Part shown: positions 44,982 through 56,293 of the stretch, one piece after another | How the letters are laid out: the number at the start of each line of letters is the position of its first letter | Position numbering within the stretch: position 1 is the first letter of the stretch | Origin: Cryptomeria japonica | Lineage: Eukaryota; Streptophyta; Pinopsida; Cupressales; Cupressaceae | DNA: 64,000 bases | Assembly (NCBI RefSeq): GCF_030272615.1 | Contig: NC_081413.1 | Span: forward strand, 558,149,136-558,213,135 | Direction: 5' to 3' | The notes under the pieces: generated by a model | What the model saw: only the letters and a program-made list of their open reading frames with translations | Databases searched by the model: none | Told to the model about the DNA's origin: nothing | Translations under genes and position numbers: made by a program

Positions 44982-45907
44982 TGTTAGGGTTCCCACAGAT
45001 ACTGAGAGGGGGGGGTGAATCAGTATCTGACCAGTAATGTAATTTTCTTAAAACTGAATATACAGAATATAAAGTAACAGTATACCGGTATGCAAGAATT
45101 AATGCAAATAACATAATCAAAAGCATCCACATGAAAAGAACACCATAACACAAGATTTTTAACGAGGAAACCCGGTGTGGGAAAAACCTCAGTGGGATTT
45201 GTGACCCACAATATTCACTTACTAACCAATAAGAGAATATTACTTACAATAAGGGCCTGCACATGCAGGAAGTCCAACTGCCTAGAGCTCACTACTCAAT
45301 AAGAAGTCACACTAACTTACAATGAGGATTTACACAAATCCAATATTCTATACTACTTTACAATAGCATCTTCAGTGCCAGATTCAGTACCGGTTCTTTC
45401 TCTGTTCTTTACATATACCCTTAACCTTCAATTCACACATTAGGTCTGCCTTACAATTTATTTATTGCCTTTTTCATATCTTACAAATGACTATAATGAT
45501 CTCTTTTATATACAAGAGTCATTTTACAATTTGCCAAGTCGGCTTACAATAATAAACAAAATAAAAAATCCTATCGGCTTCTGTGTCGGTATACATATTT
45601 CCTTCTGTGCCGGTGAACATCTTCTATGTCGGTGCCGATGTAGATTGATCTTCTGATGTCAGTGTACTAACTTGCTTGTGTTATATTTTACCGGTATAAT
45701 GTCTTGCCTGTGCTATAGGATTGCAAGGTTGCCTGTATGATGCTTTGTCGGTATAATGTCTTTGCCGGTGCCATGGGATTGCAAGGTTGCCTGTATGATG
45801 CTTTGCTGGTATAATGTCTTGTCGGTGCCATGGGATTGCAAGGTTGCCATCAATGACAAAATCTTCAATCACACACAATGTCTCATTGGAGTGTCCATAT
45901 GCCAACA
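44982..45907 (-). repeat. 3' LTR of element B
   Basis: On minus it starts TGTTGGCATATGG at 45,907 and ends CCCTAACA at 44,982. It is 115 bp longer than the 5' LTR, wholly because of two extra units of a 57/58-bp tandem repeat at 45,690-45,846. Confidence 0.93.
45690..45846 (-). repeat. 57/58-bp tandem repeat within the 3' LTR of B
   Basis: TTGCAAGGTTGCC recurs at 45,721, 45,779 and 45,836 (periods 58 and 57). The 5' LTR of B has one unit only (about 52,905-52,945). The expansion therefore arose after insertion or during the last reverse transcription. Confidence 0.92.
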
Positions 45908-45909
45908 AT

Positions 45910-46068
45910 CTCCCCCTTTGGCATTGATGGCAACACTCATGAGAAATTTCAAAAAAAGATATCCAAAAATGTGTATACCAAAAATGTTACCAAAAAAAAT
46001 GTGAGAGCTCCCCCTGAGCATGTGATCCCTGCGTTTTGAATTTTCTCATCTACTACTCCCCCTTTGGC
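45910..46068 (-). other. Repeated polypurine tracts of element B
   Basis: Minus-strand purine tracts CCAAAGGGGGAG (complement of 45,910-45,921, next to the 3' LTR), GCTCAGGGGGAGC (46,007-46,018) and GCCAAAGGGGGAGT (46,055-46,068). The LTR-adjacent one and its flank (ATGCCAAAGGGGGAGATTG) match that of element A (ATGTCAAAAGGGGAGATTG). Repeated PPTs are typical of Sireviruses. Confidence 0.8.
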
Positions 46069-46218
46069 ATCAATGACAAAGGTTAGTAGATAACCTCAAC
46101 CTTGTAGTTGGGTAGTTATTATCTAAAGAATATCTGCCAAAATTAAGTTTATATCATCCATAAACTTCTTGCTCTCCTTTATTGCTATCTCAATTCTGTA
46201 TACTGTACCGGTGAGATG

Positions 46219-49200
46219 CTACAAGTGCTCTGTCAGTGTCTTGCTACCCTGTGTTAGTGCCTCTGAGATTTCCTTACGCAGAGATGCTAAATAGTCCAAT
46301 CTTGGACTTAGTTTAGATCTCAAAAATTTTGCCTTGTTTATTATTTTCTCTTTTTCTCTCCCCAATTTGAGCAGTTCTTCCTCAAAATTTGTTATCTTTT
46401 CTTCAAAAACTAATAATGTATCAGGTGAGTTAACAAAATTATCAACAAGTGTATTAATCTCTTCCTGTACCTTGCTCATCTTTTTATCTACATCTATGGT
46501 CAAAAGGTTTATCTTACGGGTGTCTTTGTACAGAGTTTTGAACTCTTTCAACCAATTGCACAGTTCCAATAGAAGTGTGTCAAATTCCCTGTTACACTTC
46601 TTTATTCCTTCCTCAAAGAATTCCTGTTTCTCTTTTTCTACACTTTCCTTTACAGTTTCTACCTTTGTTTGCTCAAAATTTCTAGAAATATATTTGCAGA
46701 GTGTATCCAACTGGCCTAAAGAATCTTTGTTGGCTATATTACAATTTGGAGCTATTAATTTCAAAACTGGAATTGAATCATCTATCACTTTATATGCTTG
46801 TAAGCTATAATCTGTTATTTTCTTGATAGATTCGAGCAATACCTCTGTCACATTTGATGGTGACCCAATAAACTGAGTGCTGGTGGAGGTTGTTGTGTTG
46901 ATATTGACCTCTGGTAGGTCTATTTGTGTCTCCATCTCTTTAAGCACAATTTTTCCTGCATCATGTCTTACCGGTGGAGTCTGTTCTGATGGTTGCTCTT
47001 TGTTATCAGGTCTATCTATGGTATCCTTATCTACCACTATGTTGATTTTTTGAGTATCAACATTCACAGTATATAGGACTTCAGGATTAGGATTATTATC
47101 CTCTGTGTCCATGCTCTCAGTTGTTGGTTGATCTTTTGCAGTTGTTTTTACTGGTGGAGTATCTAAAGGAGGTGGGGGTAAGTTGTCTCTGATCTTGATA
47201 CCTGGCGGTCCACCAACTTTACCTTTCCCTTTATCCTTTTGATATACCAGAATGGGCTTGGGATTCATATATTCTTCTTGTTTTTCCTTTTCAACCAAGA
47301 ATTTATCCCAACCATCTTCTATTTCAGTTGAAACTTCAGTGATTCTACTTGCCATTAATGATATGTGCCGGTGTGCAATGGAAAAGACTATCCGGTTGGC
47401 CTGAGCTATCAAATCATCAATTTCCTTAGGTGTTTTGACCGGATATACTGCAAGTAATTTTTCTATTTTAATTTTCTTATCTAACTCAATTACTTCTTTC
47501 CTTCTGGCCTCAAGTCTTTTATATAACTCATCAGGTATTTCATTTAGGACTTGCATCAAAAACTTTTTATACATATCCATGTGTAGTATAACACTTTCCT
47601 CAACTTGCCCTTTCTCATCTTCTGATAGGGTGTCATAGATTTTTCCTATGTTTTTTGTAGTCACATAAATCTGTCCATTTTAATTAAATAAATATTTGCT
47701 ATTTATTTGATTAAAAATCCACTAGCCATCAATTAATTAAATTAATATTAAATTAATTCATCCCCAAACATTCTTCTATTAATTAAATAAATTATTCAAT
47801 TTATTTTAATTAATTCATTAAAATCAAATTCCAATTTAATTAAATAAATAAAATCAATTTATTTAATTAAATCCCCTTTTCCTCTTTTAAATAAATTAAA
47901 TAAAACATTTATTTAAATCATTATCCCCACCCCACTTGCATTTTCCTACAAATGCAATTTGCACACATTTATTGAAATAAATGAATTTTTATTTTAAATA
48001 AAATCCTATTTTCCCTCACCCACCAAATCCACTTGCAAAATCTAATCCCCTTCTAGATTCTTCTAACCCCTTTCTAATTAGTCTAATCCATCCCCTAATT
48101 ATTGTCACATTCCTAAGCAAAAGGAAGTCACTTCTCAAAGCCTAAAAGTCTTTGATAACCATTAAAGGCTTTCAACCTTCAACCACTAAATGGCTCAAAG
48201 TCTTTGATAACCATTAAAGGCTTCCAACTTTCAACCACTTAATCCCCCAAAGTCTCCAATAACCATTAATGGTTAATTCAACCCTCCCACATGGTTAAAA
48301 CATTTGTTTTAACTCAACCTCTACCCAACCCAAGGGTCTCATCAAGCCTTTAATGCTTTGACCATGATTATCTCTTAATCATTTGCACAAAGGTTTATCC
48401 TTGGATTAACTCCTAATCCAGTGGGTAATCCTAATTTAGGCTTGACCCTTAGCCTTTAGATAACCATGAGGTCTTCTTAGGTCTTTAATGCCTCCAACCT
48501 CTTCTTTCAACCCAACCCTATGTTGACATTTGTCACCATTTCATTGGTTCAAATTGTGCACATGGATTCCCAACTTTCAAGCTTGACCCTTGATTAAACC
48601 TTTCAATCCTGGCCATCCGTTGCTCCATTTTTCCTATAAATAGAGCCCATTCCTTCATAATCCAGATCCTGAAAACTTGTATGCATCTAAGCTATAGACA
48701 TTTTAGAGAGCATTTAGCATAGCATAACTAAATCTTGTCTTTTTGGTTAAAATACATCATTTTAGCATAAAATTAGCTTTTCATTTCATATGTGGAGCTA
48801 TACTACAAATCTCAATCCTCCATAAGCATCCATAGTGCAAAAAGCTGCTGAGAGCTACACTATTTTGGAACTTGGAGAGGAGAGGAACAAGGGAGAAGAA
48901 GCTAAGGCCATGCTAAGAGGCAGTTGGAGATGCCTCATAATCTTTGTTTTTTTCATTAGATATATTAGCATGCTTTTTGTGTCTCTCTTGGTATGCCTTC
49001 ATATGTTTAGTTTTTGATTGACTAACACTAATGTTTCGTGTGTTTTGTGTTCTTTGATCTTAAACTAACCTTGTGCCATTTAGGAGGGCATCATTTTTCA
49101 ATTTTCCTTCCTCTGTGATCTCATTCAGCAATATGTCAAAAGGGGTCAAGTCAGTGTCTGTCTTCTTCTTCTTCTTGGGGGTCAGCTTTTTCTTAGGTGG

Positions 49201-50652
49201 AGCTTTCTTGACCGGAGACCTTACAGCTTGTTGCTTCTGTCTTGTCCTTCTAGGTGAAGGAGTGGATACAGGTGAGGGGTCTCTTTTCCTAACAACTCTT
49301 TTGATCGTTGCTGGCATGTCTCCTTCTGAGGAGGTATCTACCGGTGATAGATGAGTTTCAGGCTGTTGGGCTGCCAACTCTTCTTCTGTTATGTCGGTTT
49401 TCTTTAATACATCATCTTTTAAGGCTTTTGCTTGCCTGGATCCCTTTCTCACAAATGCCTCAACTTTGTTTACTCTCTTTTTAGATTGTATTTGACTTTC
49501 AATGTGCTCAGCACTACCAAATACTTCTTCCTTTGGTTTAGGGGGGGCTTCCAGAAGTGCTTTGGCATAAGTTTCCACTATGTGGTCATCTGTTTCATAC
49601 CCCATCTCTATAACCCAGACTGTTCTAGGGACGACTGCTTCCATTCAGACCTCATCCTTTTTTATTATAAAACATATATCATCCTTATACTTGTTGACAA
49701 TTTCTTGTGATAGTCTGATCCTCTTATTCATTCTGACCTTAAGTGCTTGAAAGTACTCATGGATGTTCTTTTCTTTGTTTTCACCCATGCTGTTGAATAA
49801 GTCAGACAATTGTTTTCCTACCGGTAGGTCAAATCCAAAATCCTTGTTGCCTATATCGGGAGCCTATTTGGTTATGTGTAGCATCAAGCATACAAGTAAA
49901 TTTCCAAATTTAAATGTTCCCTTCTTATCCTTCTTGATTTTTGCTAGATTGTCAATTAACTCATCTTTTAACCATTCACAGATATCAATTTTCACATTGT
50001 CCTTAACCATGTCATAAGCACTCTTTATGCATAAACTGGAAACAGAGTTAAGCCTATTTGCATGAGTTTCTTTGTAACCTAGAATCATGCTAACAAATCT
50101 AACATTTGTATCGGTCACATCATTAACCCTCAATGATCTCTTGTCGGATGTTGCACCAGTTAGGTTTGTTACTAGGTCCTTTGAGACCTTCTTGGTTTTG
50201 TCCGGTCTGGTACCGGTGGAAGGTAACCCTATTACTACTTTCACAGCTTCCTTGGTAATCTTGTGAACTGAATCAAGCCAAAAGAATGAACCATGTACCC
50301 TGCTAAGAACTATCCTAACCACTTCCTCGAGAAATTCAGGAATATAGAGGATTTCAGTGAATCCTAGGGTTTCAACAATTTTATGTTCGGGCTTCACATT
50401 TTCGGCATTGTCACATATGACAGATTTATACATGTCTTTGATTTCTTCATCACCTAATTCCTCTATGTTGCAATGAATATACATTCTAGGGTCTTCTGCA
50501 TAAACAATACCCTTTGGAATTTTGGAAAATGCACCTGTGTTATCATCTTTCTTAGCTACTTCGGGAACTAGCTGAAACACGAGCCTAGGTCGTTTTATAA
50601 CCTCAACTACTGGAGGGTTTGCTATGAATTCAGGTGCAGAGGAGGATGTCAT
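46219..50652 (-). pseudogene. Element B ORF2: about 1,000-codon protein of unknown function
   Basis: Starts at the ATG complement at 50,652 (MTSSSAPEFIANPPVVEVIK) and ends at 46,219. It is one frame throughout, broken by two stops (about 49,864 and 49,645) and by the solo LTR at 47,656-49,078, whose length plus a 5-bp duplication (1,428) is a multiple of three. N-terminal domain: RIVLSRVHGSFFWLDSVHKI, then TKEAVKVVIGLP and VNKYKDDICF. Then a Lys/Pro-rich, nuclear-signal-like stretch (KKAPPKKKLTPKKKKK, about 49,200), a helical segment (LSEDEKGQVEESVILHMDMY), a Pro/Thr-rich segment, and a coiled coil ending TLTEHL. It is colinear with ORF2 of A, which shares SRVH, ITKE and KYK-DICF. No known domain was recognised. 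Confidence 0.8.
47656..49078 (+). repeat. Solo LTR inside ORF2 of element B
   Basis: 1,423 bp, plus strand, starts TGTAGTCACATAAATC and ends TTGTGCCA. It is colinear over its whole length with the 3' LTR of D (35,775-37,209, opposite strand) and more distantly with the LTR of E. TATAAATA at 48,635-48,642 with the shared context CTATAAATAGAGCCC. Flanks are TTTTT and TTTAG, so a target duplication is only partly preserved, but removing LTR plus five bases keeps the ORF2 frame. The 60-codon frame at 48,835-49,017 corresponds to the LTR frame in D. Confidence 0.85.
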
Positions 50653-50959
50653 GATGATAAATACCTTTTTCTGCCTTTGGATGGATTGGTTGCTGAAGTG
50701 CTTTGCCTCTTTGCTCGGAATGCCTTAGCTCAAAAATCTTTGCGCTCTTCTGAAGGTTTGAATTCACGATGAAATGAAATGGAGCCAAAAACCTTATTTT
50801 ATAAAGTCTTTTCTGTCACCTACCACATTAATTATTTTCCAGTAATATATTAACTCAACTCTATTTGCCAGTAATGAAGGATTTTCAACTTCTTTTCTCT
50901 AACCGAGGGAATAATAGCACATTTGTCATTAAGTTGCCAAACCCTCAAGATAATTTTCT
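50653..50959 (-). other. Spacer between ORF1 and ORF2 of element B
   Basis: About 300 bp on minus between the end of ORF1 (50,960) and the ATG of ORF2 (50,652). No gene. Confidence 0.6.
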
Positions 50960-52117
50960 TCAATTTGATGAAGAACATCCTGGCGGTGGAGCATTGCTTT
51001 GTCCTACCGGTGGAGCATCATATTGTTCTACCGGTGAAGCATTTGTTGATTCTACTGGTGGAGGAGTAACACCAATATTTAGATCACCTTTTCTAATCCA
51101 TTGCTTTGAAAATTCTTGCTTAACCTCTTCAACCTTTTCTTTACCTTTCAAGCTAGCACTTTTATTATCTGCCAGTGTACCTTTACTTCTACAGAATTTA
51201 GCAATATGACCAATCTTGTTACATGCATAACAAGTTGCATTATTTTTCTGAATAGCTTTCCCATAACATATGTTGGTTTGTGTTCTGCATTTATTTGATA
51301 AATGACCAAATCTTCCACAAACATAACATCTTACATTCATTCTGCAATTTTCCGAGTTATGACCAAACTTGTTGCATTTGGTGCATTGACCAGTGGGAGG
51401 ATTGATGTTCTAATAATTCTTAGATCTACATTCATTTGTCCTATGACCAAATTTATTACAGTTAAAGCATTTTCCATTGAATTTGTAAGTATTAGAGGGT
51501 CTTACCGGTTTGCTTTGATCCTGGGTATTTGCAGTACCGGAGCTTTCTCCAACTTCAAATCCAACTCCAGAAGTGTCACCTTTGGGTTTTTGATTCTTCA
51601 ATAAGGTACCAAGTTCTTTTGAGCTTTTCTTGAATTTTTCTTTGTGTTGATTTGCAGTTTCCAATCCCCTTTCCAAGATCTCCTTTTGTCTCATTAGTTC
51701 ATTTGAGTCATTTTGAGTATGCATCAAATCTGTCTTCAACATATCATTTTCATAGCTAAGTCTTGTGTTCTCATTTGCTGCATCACTTAGTCTTCTGGTC
51801 AATTCTTCTTCATTCTTCTTTCTATCCTCAATCTCTTTGCAGAATCTCATAGTCATATCCTGCATTGCATTTTTTGTTGTCATGATCTCTTGTTTCAACT
51901 TGCCTATCATATCATTTAGTGATTCCTTTTCATCATTTTCATTTTTCAATTTTTCACAAAGTTCTCTTCTCTTATTTCTTGTAACAGTGAGATTTTCTTG
52001 AAGTGCCTGAATAATGTCCTGGGCTGCTTTTAAATCATCTTCTAATTTGATATTTTTCAACTTCTCTACATCATAGTCAGTAAGAGCTCCTTCAAGTTGT
52101 TTCATCAGATTTTCCAT
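50960..52117 (-). pseudogene. Element B ORF1: Gag-like coiled coil with four zinc knuckles
   Basis: I start at the ATG complement at 52,117 (MENLMKQLEGAL), about 57 bp from the PBS. The frame to 50,960 is broken only by one stop near 51,410. The first about 190 residues are coiled coil (KLKNIKLEDDLKAAQDIIQA, then EELTRRLSDAANENTRLSYE). Then come knuckles CFNCNKFGHRTNEC, CTKCNKFGHNSENC, CYVCGRFGHLSNKC and CYACNKIGHIAKFC, all four intact, and a Pro/Ser-rich tail (VGQSNAPPPGCSSSN). It has the same layout as ORF1 of A, where two of five knuckles are damaged. Near-complete preservation suggests that B was functional until a late date. The role would be particle formation and RNA binding. Confidence 0.87.
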
Positions 52118-52173
52118 CTTTACCGGTGTCAAGATATTCCTCAAGCTGTTAGACTTCTGAAAATAGAGGACCA

Positions 52174-52186
52174 GGCTCTAATACCA
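52174..52186 (-). other. Primer binding site of element B
   Basis: Minus strand TGGTATTAGAGCC, two bases from the LTR end; it matches the initiator tRNA-Met PBS with one C-to-T change. The spacing (AT) is identical to that in element A. Confidence 0.9.
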
Positions 52187-52188
52187 AT

Positions 52189-52999
52189 TGTTAGGGTTCC
52201 CACAGATACTGAGAGGGGGGGGTGAATCAGTATCTGACCGGTAATGTAATTTTCTTAAAACTGAATATGCAGAATATAAAGTAACAGTATACCGGTATGC
52301 AAGAATTAATGCAAATAACAGAATCAAAAGCATCCACATGAAAAGAACACCATAACACAAGATTTTTAATGAGGAAACCTAGTGTGGGAAAAACCTCGGT
52401 GGGATTTGTGACCCACAATATTCACTTACTAGCCAATAAGAGAATATTACTTACAATAAGGGCCTGCACATGCAGGAAGGCCAACTGCCTAGAGCTCACT
52501 ACTCAATAAGAAGTCACACTGACTTACAATGAGGATTTACACAAATCCAATATTCTGTACTGCTTTACAATAGCATCTTCAATGCCAGATTCAGTACCAG
52601 TTCTTGCTCTGTTCTTTACATATACCCTTAACCTTCAATTCGCCCATTAGGTCTACCTTACAATTTATTTATTGCCTTTTTCATATCTTACAAATGACTA
52701 TAATGATCTCTTTTATATACAAGAGTCATTTTACAATTTGCCAAGTCGGCTTACAATAATAAACAAAATAAAAAATCCTGTCGGCTTCTGTGCTGGTATA
52801 CATATTTACTTTTGTGTCGGTGAACATCTTCCGTGCCGATGTCGGTGTAGATTGATCTTCTGATGTTGGTGTACTAACTTGCTTGTGTTATATTTTACCA
52901 ATATAATGTCTTGCCGGTGCCATGGGATTCCAAGGTTGCCATCAATGACAAAACCTTCAATCACACACAATGTCTCATTGGAGTGTCCATATGCCAACA
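52189..52999 (-). repeat. 5' LTR of element B
   Basis: 811 bp. On minus it starts TGTTGGCATATGG at 52,999 and ends CCCTAACA at 52,189. The last 60 bp (ATTCACCCCCCCTCTCAGTA) resemble those of the LTR of A. Small frames in it mirror those in the 3' LTR and are not genes. Confidence 0.93.
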
Positions 53000-53004
53000 T
53001 ATTC

Positions 53005-54038
53005 ATGAGATAGTCTTTAAGCATCTGGAATGCTTGCTGGCATCTGGTATCCCATTGCAAATAGATGTTTTTATGTAACAGATGTGTAAAAGAATGACAC
53101 TTATCTGCCATTTGTGCAATGAATCTTTGGATGGATTGTAGCTGCCCTTGTAATGTCCTTAGTTGACTGATGTTTTTCCATGGTGGCATGTCCATGATTG
53201 CTTTGACCTTTGCTGGGTCGACCTTAATGCCTTCGCTTGAGACAATGTATCATAGAAGCTTCCCTGAGGTTACTCCAAAGACACATTTCTTTGGGTTGAG
53301 TCGAACATGATATTGTTCCAATCTATCAAATATTTTCTCTAATATTTCCAGATGACCTTCTCTTGTGAGTGATTTTGCCAGTAAGTCATCAACATAATCT
53401 TCCATTATGGTATGCATCATATCATGAAAGATGGTGGTCATTTCTTTTTGATAGGTCGCTCCTGCATTCTTTAGACCAAAAGGCATTACATTCCAGCAGT
53501 ATGTTCCCCATGGATATGTGAAGGTTGTCTTATATTGATCCTCTGGTGTGATCTTTATCTGGTTGTACCCTAAAAAGCCCTCCATGAGAGAAAGAATGGC
53601 ATGTCCTACTATTAGGTCCACTATTATGTCGATGTTTGGTAGGGGGAAGTCATCTTTAGGACATGCCTTGTTCAGATCTCTGAAGTCCATATAGATACGA
53701 ATGCCCCTATTTGGTTTGCCGACAAGCACAATATTGGATATCCAATCTGCATAATCAATTGGTCTAATAAAACCAACATCCAGGAGTTTCTTGAGTTCTG
53801 TTTTAACTAGTACCGCAATGTGGGGATGCATCTTGCAAAGTTTATGCTTGACAGGCTTGGCTCCTTCTACTACGGCGAGATGATGCATGACTAAATGAGG
53901 ATCAAGACCAAGCATGTCTGCATATGACCATGCAAAGTTGATCTGGCATTTTTTGAAGAATATGACAAACTTAGGCTGTTCATTTGGAGTTAAAAGAGAT
54001 GCCAGATGTATGTGGTGAGGAGTTTTAGGAGTCCCCAC
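53005..54038 (-). pseudogene. Reverse transcriptase of element D
   Basis: The clearest pol fragment in the window: 54,038-53,250 is open for 262 codons. Order: LASLLTPNEQPKFVIFFKKC, then KKLLDVGFIRPIDYADWISN, IRIYMDFRDLNKACPKDDFP, LPNIDIIVD, the GYNQIKITPEDQYKTTF block, VMPFGLKNAGATYQKEMTTI, and the catalytic box EDYVDDLLAKS, intact (about 53,400). The thumb/connection continues to 53,005 after a stop at about 53,250 (PPWKNISQLRTLQGQLQSIQ, FQMLKDYLMN). It then resumes at 44,976 across element B. The polymerase would copy element RNA into DNA. It is decayed only by a few stops and the B insertion. Confidence 0.92.
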
Positions 54039-54083
54039 ATTGTATTCTTTTGTTTCCTTGATGAGAAACGATGATCATTTCTG

Positions 54084-55150
54084 CTATGTACTATAGTGGA
54101 GAATGTCAAACCTTTCATCCTTAGGCGCTTCAGAGAGGTTTTCACTATTGGATATGCTCTTTCTTTTTACTTTTGTGGGATCAAACAATGCCAAAGTGTG
54201 GTTTTCACTGGAAGATCCATGTTTTACTATTATATTTTTGCAGCTAGAAGGTTTGGCATCTGCCCCAAAGTATGCTGCACTATTTAGTTCAATGGCGAAT
54301 CTAACTTTGTGATCCCCGATTGGTATGTTATCGCGTAGTTCCAAAAAGTCAATGATCACCTCATCATTTTGGAAATGGTCAAGACATGGGGGATTAGGTT
54401 GGTTCCATTCAATGAGTTCATGATGGATAATGGGCATTACCTCATTGATCAGGTTAAGTTTATAAGACATGTCAGTGAGGGTCAAGACGTTATGGTGAAG
54501 GTCATTGATGGTACTCTCCCTGTCAGAATTAGGCATAGGATGTGACGTAGGGTCTGTGGAAGGTGTTTCTAGTTCAGGAACCCAAGAGGTCTTAATCTGT
54601 GCTTCTCCATAAACAAGGATTTATTTGTGAGGTGGAGGTGGTAATGCATCTTCCTCATCTGAAGTATTGAGATGTACTGAATCAAATTTCCCCTAATGTG
54701 AGTCGGCCTTTGAATCGCTTTCCAGTATCTGATTACTATATCATACCGGGATATCCTTTGAGTAAAACACTACAAGTGTGATCGGTTGATGTACATTTGT
54801 AGATGGAATAATGGGTGTTGTAGGAAGGATTATGGGGATCAGTAAATCCAATACTGGGAGTATCGTCATTGTTGAATTTGTTACTTCTGCTGGAATTTCC
54901 AATGTTGTTAATACTGCTAGGGGTTCTGATATTAATAGTGGTGCTATTGATGTACTTGTTGTTGCTGATGCGGTTGTTGGTTTGATTGGTGGGATGATTG
55001 GTGTTGTGGATGTGAATGCTGGATTTTTCAACTATATGGAGGTAATTGGTGTGGTTTTTGGTGTTGTTGATATGATCAAAGGTGACCTCTTTATGTTTGT
55101 AGTAGGCTGATATAGAGCTTTGCTGGGTTTCCATTTGAATCTGAGCTTAG
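54084..55150 (-). pseudogene. Protease-RT linker of element D
   Basis: Minus frames 54,536-54,084 (HHELIEWNQPNPPCLDHFQN, then FELRDNIPIGDHKVRFAIEL-like) and 55,134-54,736, which is Thr/Ile/Pro/Asn-rich, low-complexity and readable in more than one frame. Tat-like elements have a long variable linker here, and element C has a counterpart of different composition. An acidic motif near 54,640 (DEEDALPPPPH-like in another frame) precedes it. Confidence 0.6.
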
Positions 55151-55159
55151 GAGGGATCT

Positions 55160-55325
55160 CCTTTTGAAATCCTAATCATGTGTTATCTTTGGGCTTTAAT
55201 TTTGGCTGCAGCGGCTCATGTCGTCCTTGCTTGTAAGGTCCCAAAGCACTCTGACCATTATAACCCATTCTTTGCATAATGAGAAGGCCTTTTCCATATT
55301 GATATGTGGGAAGCTTAGCTTGTGG
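55160..55325 (-). pseudogene. G-patch-like domain in element D polyprotein
   Basis: On minus: YQYGKGLLIMQRMGYNGQ, then LGPYKQGRHEPLQP and LGFQKE. It is the counterpart of the G-patch-like stretch in element C at 32,031-32,175 (shared IMQ-MGY-G, QG--EP--P and -LG). Located between protease and RT in both. Confidence 0.6.
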
Positions 55326-55358
55326 GATGTTCATGGTGATAGGATCTTTATAGATCCA

Positions 55359-56165
55359 TTATGCTAAGTCCTCATCTTTGGTCTCATCTTCTGGACTCTT
55401 TCCAAGGATGAAAGGCATCAATGTGCATGCTGGCTTGACCAATGGTGCTTGAAGTAACCGTTGAGGTTTACCATGAGTTTTAGGTGAAGTGGGCATTTGT
55501 CCAACACAAAAGAGTTGGCTTAGATTGTACTCTCCAGGACCTTCCTCTGCCATTTTCATCTTGAGCTTCTCTTGCTTGGGTATAGTGGTGTTTGAACTGG
55601 AAAGAGAGGTTGGACTAACATATGAGGTGGATGAGATGGCTTCTCTATTGTTGGGAATGATAATCTCTAGTTGATGATTGATATTGTGACAATATGCAAA
55701 AGGATTTGCATCACCCGGGATTGTAATTTCTACATCGTTATGAGGAAACTTTAGGCATTGGTGGTAAGTGGATGGAACAGCTTGCATGGCGTGTATCCAA
55801 GGTCTTCCTAACAACAAATTATATGGCAGAGGAAGGTCCAGAACTTGACATATGATGTGCTTCACCACTGGGCCCACTCAGATTGGTAACACAACTGCTC
55901 CTGTGGATGATCGCTCTGCATCATCATAGGCTTTTATGGTTATCTTTTTGCATGGATCCACTGATTCAACTGCATATCCCAATATTGTGACCAATTGTAA
56001 TGTACAGATATTTAGGCTTGCTCCATTGTCAATCAAGACTCGCTTGATTTTGTGTTGGTTGATAAATCCTTTAATATGGAGTGAGGCGTTATGAGGTTGC
56101 TGGAAGGATGTATTGTCACTTTCAGAGAAAGTGAGACATGGTGATGACCTCAGACTACCAACCAT
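55359..56165 (-). pseudogene. Retropepsin of element D
   Basis: Frames 56,165-55,878 and 55,877-55,359 in succession on minus. Active site VLIDNGASLNICTLQLV (D-N-G-A, close to the usual D-x-G-A; about 56,030). Then ILGYAVESVDPCKKITIKAY, and in the second frame RPWIHAMQAVPSTYHQCLKF. A single stop at about 55,878 separates the two. Element C has the same blocks with a frameshift at the active site. The enzyme would mature Gag-Pol. Confidence 0.87.
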
Positions 56166-56293
56166 AGTTTGAAATTGATTTGTATTTAGATTAACAGGGA
56201 CGGACGCCTCTTAGAGAGCTTGATCCAAGATTATTTTATGAGATGGGGATAGGCGCAATAGCTCTAAGATGGATATAAGTATGGGTGTCTTAT

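Larger units (their letters stand above)
44982..52999 (-). mobile_element. Element B: pol-less, Sirevirus-like LTR retrotransposon with two ORFs
   Basis: 8,018 bp, minus strand, inserted between the RT and RNase H of D. The 5' LTR is 52,189-52,999 (811 bp), the 3' LTR 44,982-45,907 (926 bp), and the target duplication is TATTC (44,977-44,981 and 53,000-53,004). PBS on minus at 52,186-52,174, then ORF1 (coiled coil and four zinc knuckles), ORF2 (unknown function) and repeated PPTs before the 3' LTR. No pol domain. LTR divergence outside the tandem expansion is about 5% by eye over the first 680 bp. A solo LTR (47,656-49,078) sits inside ORF2. Same plan as element A. Confidence 0.93.

Noticed and set aside
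44982..45907. Copies at 44,982-45,907 and 52,189-52,999 as an assembly duplication
   Set aside because: Flanked by a 5-bp TATTC duplication and enclosing PBS, ORFs and PPT in the right order; they are the LTRs of one element.
54811..55110. 99-codon plus frame opposite the D linker
   Set aside because: Low-complexity Val/Gly/Ile sequence complementary to the Thr/Ile/Pro-rich linker of D; no support as a gene.
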